Assembly: GCA_003219225.1 (NCBI GenBank)
Contig: QHPZ01000207.1
Span: 1,350 to 8,546, forward strand
Length of the DNA: 7,197 bases
Direction of reading: 5' to 3'
Source of the DNA: Verrucomicrobiota bacterium
GTDB taxonomy: Bacteria > Verrucomicrobiota > Verrucomicrobiia > Chthoniobacterales > UBA10450
Below are positions 1 to 4,027 of the stretch, one piece after another. Under the pieces are notes generated by a model. It saw only the letters and a program-made list of their open reading frames with translations, did no database searches and had not been told where the DNA came from. Made by a program: the position numbers and the translations under genes. Position 1 is the stretch's first letter, and each line of letters starts with the position of its first letter.

Positions 1-1
1 T

Positions 2-1288
2 CCGGTCCGGTTTGTCGCGCAGACCAACGCCGATTGGCGACTGCTCGATTGGGCGCTGGCGATCTCCGCCGTCACGATTGCGCTCGGCGTGGCGTTTCTC
101 ACCGGCGGTCTGCCATGGCTCCGCCATTTTGCCTTTCCGATTTGTTTCCTGCTCGTTGCCGTGCCCTGGCCGGTGCGTCTCGAGCAGATCGTGATTCAAA
201 ATCTGATGCGCGCGGTGAGCGCGATCAACGTGTCGCTCTTGAACGGCGCCGGGATCCCCGCGCTCCAGCGCGGTAACGTCATCGAGCTTGGCACCGGGTT
301 AATCGGGATCGAAGAGGCCTGCAGCGGTGTCCGCTCGTTTCAGGCCACGTTGATGATCTCGCTTTTTCTCGGGGAGCTTTACTCTTTTAATGCTGCGCGC
401 CGCGTTTTGCTCGTCGTGGCCGGGGCGCTCCTCGCCTTTGCTTGTAATCTGATTCGTACCGCCATTCTCGTATTCATCGGGGCGAAGCACGGCATCAGCG
501 CGATCGCCGGCTGGCATGATCCCGCGGGCATCACCATCCTGGTGATTTGCTTGTTTGCGCTGTGGTTCCTCAGTCTAGGAATGCAGCGACCGGCTCCTTT
601 GCGCGTGGCGGCACCAGTTCCCGACAAACAATCCGCGGCGGTTCATTTTTCGCTGCCGTTATTCGTCTCGCTTGCCGCGTGGATGCTTTTCGCGGAAATC
701 GGCGTCCAGTTTTGGTCCCGGGCGCATCCTGCGCCGGTGGTAAACTCGCGCTGGGACGTGCAGTGGCCGACGGCGGAGAACGCCTACAGAGCGATGACCA
801 TTCCGGTCGAGACAAGAAATCTCCTTCGCTACCACGAAGGCAACGCCGGCACTTGGAGAGGAGACGACGGTCACCCGTGGCTGATGTATTTTTTCCGGTG
901 GTTGCCGGGTCGCACGGCCGGACTCTCCGTCAAAATTCACCGGCCGGATATTTGTCTGCCCGCAACGGGAATGACTCTGACTCGCGACAACGGCGCGCGG
1001 CGCCTGCGCGTCAACGGCGTCGACCTGCATGTGCACGCGTATCGTTTTGAGGACCGCGGCGTTCCGCTGCATGTGTTGTACTGCTACGGCGATGTTCGTG
1101 CTGGTTCCGAAAGCGTCGGCAACGCCGAAGCGGAGGACTGGACCGCGCGCGGCCGGTTGCGCGCGGCGCTGAAAGGGCGTCCCGAAATCGGCGCTGTTCT
1201 GGAGTTGGTCGTGTGGGGTTATCAAGATGACGCCGATGCCGAGCAAGCGCTGCAACATCAATTGCAACAGCTCGTCCGCGTCGGCTGA
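2..1288 (+). CDS. Exosortase with C-terminal EpsI (DUF3485) domain, 5'-truncated by window edge
   Basis: Polytopic inner-membrane cysteine transpeptidase of the exosortase family, which is known to process proteins carrying PEP-CTERM-like sorting tails during export. The frame is open to the left edge, so the N-terminal membrane segments and start lie outside; ATG at 89 is internal. The family's catalytic residues are visible: Cys (codon 320-322) in EEACSGVRS, Arg (455-457) in NLIRTA and His (515-517) in GWHDPAG, set among hydrophobic helices. After a further membrane segment (about 640-700) comes an EpsI-type domain with W-LMYFFRW and HRPDICLPATGM (about 880-975), running to the stop. Such exosortase-EpsI fusions are known and are tied to exopolysaccharide/biofilm loci. 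No substrate with a PEP-CTERM tail is encoded in this window. The family call is firm; the subtype cannot be set without the N-terminus. Confidence 0.92.
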   Translation, partial: PVRFVAQTNADWRLLDWALAISAVTIALGVAFLTGGLPWLRHFAFPICFLLVAVPWPVRLEQIVIQNLMRAVSAINVSLLNGAGIPALQRGNVIELGTGLIGIEEACSGVRSFQATLMISLFLGELYSFNAARRVLLVVAGALLAFACNLIRTAILVFIGAKHGISAIAGWHDPAGITILVICLFALWFLSLGMQRPAPLRVAAPVPDKQSAAVHFSLPLFVSLAAWMLFAEIGVQFWSRAHPAPVVNSRWDVQWPTAENAYRAMTIPVETRNLLRYHEGNAGTWRGDDGHPWLMYFFRWLPGRTAGLSVKIHRPDICLPATGMTLTRDNGARRLRVNGVDLHVHAYRFEDRGVPLHVLYCYGDVRAGSESVGNAEAEDWTARGRLRAALKGRPEIGAVLELVVWGYQDDADAEQALQHQLQQLVRVG

Positions 1289-1335
1289 TATTTCTGAAAA
1301 ATCGCAGCAAGAACCGGGTGGGAATCACGCGGATG

Positions 1336-1344
1336 TGCTAGCAT
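1336..1344 (+). promoter_or_regulatory. Possible extended -10 promoter element for the AraC/methyltransferase gene
   Basis: TGC directly followed by TAGCAT gives an extended -10 (TGn plus 4 of 6 matches to TATAAT). It ends 9 nt before the ATG at 1354. No convincing -35 box lies 16-18 nt upstream (GGGTGG there). If used, the 5' leader would be only a few nucleotides, which fits the absence of a Shine-Dalgarno sequence. This is a weak motif call. Confidence 0.25.
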
Positions 1345-1353
1345 GCTGCCGGC

Positions 1354-2157
1354 ATGAATGACTACGAACGCATCGCCACAGTGATCCGTTACTTAGATCG
1401 ACATCATGCAAACCAGCCGGACCTGAACGCGCTCGCACAGTGCGTCGGATTGAGTCCGTTTCATTTTCATCGGCTCTTTTCAAACTGGGCGGGCGTAACT
1501 CCGAAGGATTTTTTGCAATGTCTCACGCTCGAGCACGTCAAGACGCTGCTGCGCGAAGGCGACACCGTACTGGGCGCCGCACTGAACGCCGGACTTTCCG
1601 GGCCCGGGCGCCTGCACGATCTTTGCGTGACGCTGGAGGCCGCGTCCCCCGGCGAGATGAAGAGCGGCGGCGCCGGCTTGCAGATTGAATATGGCTTCGC
1701 CGAAACACCCTTCGGCGAAGCGCTCATCGCCGAGACCGCGCGCGGCCTTTGCCATCTTTCTTTCGTCAACGGCGAAGGACGTAACGACGCGCGCGAATTG
1801 CTCGCGACCGACTGGTCAAACGCGAAACTTCGGCGCACCGATGAGCGTGCCCGCGAGTTATCGCAAAAAATCTTCGCGCCTTCGGCGGCAAACAAGTCGC
1901 GTCCGCATTTGCGAGCGTTTGTGCGAGGGACACCGTTTCAGTTGCGCGTTTGGCGCGCGCTCTTGCGCGTCCCGGCCGGCGCCGCGGTCGGGGCAAATCC
2001 GCTAGCCTTCATCATTCCCTGCCATCGCGTGATTCGCGAGACGGGCGTGCTCGGCAATTATCGATGGGACCCGATTCGCAAACGGGCCATGCTCGGCTGG
2101 GAACGCGCCTCCTCATTCAATTCTGTCGATGCGGATCGAGTACACGCCGCCGCGTAA
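1354..2157 (+). CDS. AraC-type HTH / O6-methylguanine-DNA methyltransferase fusion with internal deletion
   Basis: Ada-like protein of 267 residues. Residues 5-103 form an AraC-type helix-turn-helix (LAQCVGLSPFHFHRLFSNWAGVTPKDFL). Residues 108-185 resemble the N-terminal subdomain of methylated-DNA-protein cysteine methyltransferases (GFAETPFGEALIAET), and residues 190-253 the C-terminal active-site subdomain. The acceptor cysteine is Cys223 in IPCHRV, with the following NYRWD-RK-MLGWE also conserved. The zinc-cysteine phosphotriester domain of E. coli Ada is absent. Family members read VPAG, then a helix-turn-helix with SY and RAV, then GANPLA. Here VPAG (206-209) joins AAVGANPLA almost directly, so about 22 residues are missing, including the equivalents of human MGMT Tyr114 and Arg128. 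Normal direct repair is therefore doubtful. The cysteine could still react weakly, or the protein may act only as a regulator. No Shine-Dalgarno is seen before the ATG. Confidence 0.88.
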   Translation: MNDYERIATVIRYLDRHHANQPDLNALAQCVGLSPFHFHRLFSNWAGVTPKDFLQCLTLEHVKTLLREGDTVLGAALNAGLSGPGRLHDLCVTLEAASPGEMKSGGAGLQIEYGFAETPFGEALIAETARGLCHLSFVNGEGRNDARELLATDWSNAKLRRTDERARELSQKIFAPSAANKSRPHLRAFVRGTPFQLRVWRALLRVPAGAAVGANPLAFIIPCHRVIRETGVLGNYRWDPIRKRAMLGWERASSFNSVDADRVHAAA

Positions 2158-2166
2158 CCACTAAGA

Positions 2167-2194
2167 TCGACAATCTGCGGGCCGCGCATATCGT
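2167..2194 (+). promoter_or_regulatory. Possible sigma70-type promoter for pdxH
   Basis: TCGACA (2167-2172, 5 of 6 matches to TTGACA) and TATCGT (2189-2194, 4 of 6 to TATAAT) are separated by 16 nt in the 43-bp gap before pdxH. The predicted transcription start would fall on or next to the A of the ATG at 2201, implying a leaderless or near-leaderless message. This agrees with the lack of a Shine-Dalgarno sequence. It is a motif match only. Confidence 0.3.
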
Positions 2195-2200
2195 GCCGCG

Positions 2201-2797
2201 ATGTTGGAGACACCGCGCGATCCTGCCGCCTCGCACTACGAACATCCGGCAACGGGACTGCGCCGCCGCGACCTCGATCCAGATCCGGTGAAGCAGTTCG
2301 CCAATTGGTTCACCGCCGCGATTGAGGCCGGTATTCGCGACGTGAACGCGATGTGCCTCGCCACGGCGGGCCGCGATGCAAAACCGTCAGTCCGAATTGT
2401 TCTGCTTAAAGGGTTCGATCACGATGGCTTCGTTTTTTTTAGCAATTACCAAAGCGAAAAGGGCCGGCAGCTCGAGACAAATCCGTACGCGGCCTGTGTG
2501 TTTTACTGGATCGAGCTCGACCGCCAAATCCGCCTGAGCGGCCCTGTCGAGAAAACTTCGCGCGAAGAATCCGAGCGCTATTTCCGTTCGCGGCCGCGCG
2601 GCAGCCAGCTCGGGGCCTGGGCATCGCGGCAAAGCGAAGTGCTCGATGCCCGCCGCATGCTCGACGCGCGCATGGCGGATGTGATTAAACCCGAGCTCTT
2701 CGAATTCTGGCAAGGCCGGCCGAATCGGTTGCACGACCGCTTCCGCTACACGCTGCAGCCGAATGGTTCCTGGCAAGTCGATCGCCTCGCGCCCTGA
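2201..2797 (+). CDS. pdxH: Pyridoxamine/pyridoxine 5'-phosphate oxidase, with a shortened C-terminal loop
   Basis: FMN-dependent cytosolic oxidase that converts pyridoxine or pyridoxamine 5'-phosphate to pyridoxal 5'-phosphate, the last step of B6 synthesis and salvage. The 198-residue product carries the family signatures in order: GLRRRDLDPDPV (19-30), FMN-binding RIVLLK (65-70), FFSNYQSEKG (79-88), SRPRGSQLGAWASRQS (130-145) and the terminal FEFWQGRPNRLHDRFRYT (167-184) with W170, R176, H178 and R180, ending in DRLAP. Compared with E. coli PdxH (218 residues) it lacks about 19 residues between V161 and I162, where the family has a conserved loop of the form VPLPxxWGGxRV. The FMN- and substrate-contacting residues I can place are all retained, so activity is possible. 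It begins 43 bp after the methyltransferase gene and overlaps the next gene if that gene's ATG is used. Confidence 0.93.
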   Translation: MLETPRDPAASHYEHPATGLRRRDLDPDPVKQFANWFTAAIEAGIRDVNAMCLATAGRDAKPSVRIVLLKGFDHDGFVFFSNYQSEKGRQLETNPYAACVFYWIELDRQIRLSGPVEKTSREESERYFRSRPRGSQLGAWASRQSEVLDARRMLDARMADVIKPELFEFWQGRPNRLHDRFRYTLQPNGSWQVDRLAP

Positions 2798-3335
2798 ATT
2801 GAAAACTTCTTCTGACAAGGCTTGTCCTGAGCAGGGTCGAAGGATCGAGATCATCCGCGGCGATATCACCAAGCTGGATGTCGACGCGATTGTGAACGCG
2901 GCGAACACGACTCTGCTCGGCGGTGGCGGCGTGGACGGGGCAATTCATCGCGCCGCCGGACCCGAGTTGCTTGCCGAATGTCAAACGCTCGGCAGTTGCC
3001 GGCCGGGCGAAGCAAAAATTACCAGCGGCTACAATTTGCCGGCGCGCTTTGTCATTCACACTGTCGGCCCGGTTTGGAGCGGCGGAAACCGCTGCGAAGC
3101 CGAGATCCTGGCCAACTGCTACAAAAATTCGCTGCGGCTCGCGCTCGAGAAGGGGATCAGGTCAATCGCTTTTCCCGCGATCAGTTGCGGCGCTTATCGC
3201 TATCCCATTGCCGAGGCAGCCAGGATCGCGATGGAAACTACACGCGACTTTCTGGAGACCGAAGACAAGATCGACAAAGTGACCTTCGTCCTTACCGGCG
3301 ACGAGATTTTCGAAGCTTACCATCGGTTGCTCTAG
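2763..3335 (+). CDS. Macrodomain protein, O-acetyl-ADP-ribose deacetylase type (YmdB-like)
   Basis: Macrodomain of the YmdB/MacroD class, which is known to hydrolyse O-acetyl-ADP-ribose and remove mono-ADP-ribose from proteins. Numbered from ATG 2763, the core runs from IEIIRGDITKLDVDAIVNAAN (28-48) through GGGGVDGAIHRAAGPELL (53-70) and YNLPARFVIHTVGPVW (90-105) to AFPAISCGAYRYP (136-148). N48 and D58 match E. coli YmdB N25 and D35. Family members normally start just before the IEIIRGD strand. Here the core is preceded by about 27 extra residues, of which DKACPEQGRR is encoded by a short palindromic repeat. The start is uncertain: ATG 2763 overlaps pdxH by 35 bp, while TTG 2799 sits just after the pdxH stop. 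Neither has a Shine-Dalgarno, so translational coupling to pdxH is likely. The fold assignment is firm; the in vivo substrate is not known. Confidence 0.9.
   Translation: MVPGKSIASRPELKTSSDKACPEQGRRIEIIRGDITKLDVDAIVNAANTTLLGGGGVDGAIHRAAGPELLAECQTLGSCRPGEAKITSGYNLPARFVIHTVGPVWSGGNRCEAEILANCYKNSLRLALEKGIRSIAFPAISCGAYRYPIAEAARIAMETTRDFLETEDKIDKVTFVLTGDEIFEAYHRLL
2809..2843 (+). repeat. Short palindromic repeat embedded in the 5' end of the macrodomain gene
   Basis: The right arm GTCGAAGG (2836-2843) is the imperfect complement of CTTCTGAC (2809-2816). An inner dyad ACAAG/CTTGT (2815-2819 and 2821-2825) lies inside. Read in frame it encodes DKACPEQGRR, sequence that does not belong to the macrodomain fold. 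From general knowledge, elements of the CTTGTCCTGAGC/GTCGAAGG type are scattered in several environmental bacterial genomes, inside and outside genes. Membership in a repeat family is inferred, since only one copy lies in this window. Confidence 0.6.
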
Positions 3336-3339
3336 CCAC

Positions 3340-3359
3340 GGCCCTGTGGGCCATCTTTT
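3340..3359 (+). terminator. Possible weak intrinsic terminator after the macrodomain gene
   Basis: GGCCC (3340-3344) and GGGCC (3348-3352) form a 5-bp GC stem with a TGT loop, followed by ATCTTTT. It lies 4 nt after the macrodomain stop codon. The stem is short and the T tract is only four bases, so termination would be modest. The same bases run into a repeat fragment (3358-3372), so the hairpin may belong to that element instead. Confidence 0.3.
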
Positions 3360-3372
3360 GCCGCCACTACAG
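3358..3372 (-). repeat. Fragment of an intergenic repeat, inverted relative to the copy at 3922
   Basis: On the - strand this reads CTGTAGTGGCGGCAA. The + strand copy at 3922-3948 starts with the same nine bases and ends with the same six, with 12 extra bases between them that make a hairpin. The two copies lie on either side of the small membrane-protein gene in opposite orientation. Similarity was judged by eye over 15 bases. Confidence 0.45.
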
Positions 3373-3390
3373 AATCTCCGAGCCGCCAAA

Positions 3391-3412
3391 CGCAACTCGG
3401 CCCCGAGTTGCG
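3391..3412. repeat. Perfect 10-bp dyad just upstream of the DUF883-like gene
   Basis: CGCAACTCGG (3391-3400) and CCGAGTTGCG (3403-3412) are exact complements with CC between; as RNA this is a 9-bp stem with a 4-nt GCCC loop. It ends 12 nt before the ATG at 3425 and is followed by AATTAAATTT, an AT-rich stretch unusual for this window. It could be an operator, a terminator-like hairpin with a poor T run, or a repeat unit. The sequence does not decide between these. Confidence 0.5.
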
Positions 3413-3424
3413 AATTAAATTTGT

Positions 3425-3919
3425 ATGATCAATCCAGACGACAATTTTCCGGAGAACGAACCCGTCGACGCTTCGCTGCCGATCGACGAGGAGCAAATTG
3501 AAACCGGCGCACAGCGCGCCGCGCGCCGCACCGCGCGCAAGATTTCTACTGCCGCCGGCGAGACTTGGGCGCAAACGAAACAACGCGCCGGCAACGCGCG
3601 CGAGCGCACGGAATTGTTTCTGCGCGAAAATCCCGTGCCGACGGTCCTCGGCGCGCTCGTCGTGGGACTTGCGATCGGTCTCGCCATTCGCTACGCGTCG
3701 CGCGAGGAAGAGAAGGAGGTCGAGCTCAAAACACCGCTGGGAAACGTCTCCTGGGGCTTTCTTTCCCTGCCTTTCCTTTGGCCGCTCTTCAAATCGGTGA
3801 AGCAAAAATACGAAGACTCCGCGGAAACGGTGAAGGAAGGCGTCGATCGCGTTCGCAACATCAACGTTCACCGCTACACCAAGCCAATCCGGAAACGCTG
3901 GAGAAGCTGGACCCGCTGA
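3425..3919 (+). CDS. Small single-pass membrane protein, DUF883/ElaB-like
   Basis: Product of 164 residues. An acidic N-terminus (1-25) is followed by an Ala/Arg-rich, probably helical segment (26-68: GAQRAARRTARKISTAAGE and TKQRAGNARERTELFLRENP). A transmembrane helix follows at about 72-89 (PTVLGALVVGLAIGLAIR). The motif of a charged amphipathic helix, then LRENP, then a Gly/Ala-rich membrane helix is typical of DUF883 (ElaB/YqjD) proteins, which in E. coli are stationary-phase inner-membrane proteins that can bind ribosomes. Unlike those, the membrane helix is not terminal. A further 75 residues follow, with a second hydrophobic stretch (109-121) and a basic tail ending in KRWRSWTR. No Shine-Dalgarno is present. 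Function here is not established; the family match is by pattern and moderate. Confidence 0.72.
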   Translation: MINPDDNFPENEPVDASLPIDEEQIETGAQRAARRTARKISTAAGETWAQTKQRAGNARERTELFLRENPVPTVLGALVVGLAIGLAIRYASREEEKEVELKTPLGNVSWGFLSLPFLWPLFKSVKQKYEDSAETVKEGVDRVRNINVHRYTKPIRKRWRSWTR

Positions 3920-3921
3920 AA

Positions 3922-3982
3922 CTGTAGTGGCCGCCGTCTCGGCGGCAAGGTGGATCGCGCTTGGAGATCGCGATCCACCTTG
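3922..3982 (+). repeat. Tandem perfect hairpins upstream of resB (palindromic repeat element)
   Basis: Two adjacent dyads. GCCGCCG (3930-3936) pairs with CGGCGGC (3940-3946) around a TCT loop. CAAGGTGGATCGCG (3946-3959) pairs perfectly over 14 bp with CGCGATCCACCTTG (3969-3982) around a 9-nt loop. There is no T run after either, so they are poor intrinsic terminators. The leading CTGTAGTGG is shared with the inverted fragment at 3358-3372. A REP-like mobile palindrome is the simplest reading; a structured leader of resB is the alternative. Confidence 0.6.
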
Positions 3983-3985
3983 AAG

Positions 3986-4027
3986 GCGCCATTCTCATCG
4001 CGGAAGATGTCGATCTTCCGATGGCGC
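3986..4027 (+). promoter_or_regulatory. Hairpin that can pair with the resB start codon
   Basis: CGGAAGAT (4001-4008) pairs perfectly with ATCTTCCG (4013-4020) around GTCG, ending on the base before the ATG at 4021. An outer stem GCGCCAT (3986-3992) can pair with ATGGCGC (4021-4027), which contains the start codon. The two stems stack on the 3' side, with an 8-nt bulge (3993-4000) on the 5' side. In RNA this would hold the start codon in a helix. Whether it folds or regulates in the cell is inference. Confidence 0.4.

Noticed and set aside
547..1050. Overlapping + strand open frame of 167 codons inside the exosortase gene
   Set aside because: Very Arg-rich, composition typical of an out-of-frame reading, no family features.
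659..1267. Long open frame (about 200 codons) on the - strand within the exosortase gene
   Set aside because: It is antisense to a well-supported gene, its translation has no recognisable domain, and long shadow frames are expected at this GC content.
1694..1721. Perfect 11-bp inverted repeat with a 6-nt loop inside the AraC/methyltransferase gene
   Set aside because: It encodes GFAETPFGEA, a conserved stretch of the family, so codon choice over two similar tripeptides explains it better than an inserted element.
3332..3871. Open frame of 179 codons on the - strand opposite the DUF883-like gene
   Set aside because: The + strand frame has a coherent helix-membrane-helix layout with a family match; the - strand product is Arg-rich and featureless.
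3961..4020. Upstream TTG start giving ResB 20 more residues
   Set aside because: The TTG lies in the loop of a palindromic element and the added residues do not resemble a ResB N-terminus; ATG 4021 leads directly into the family-like start.
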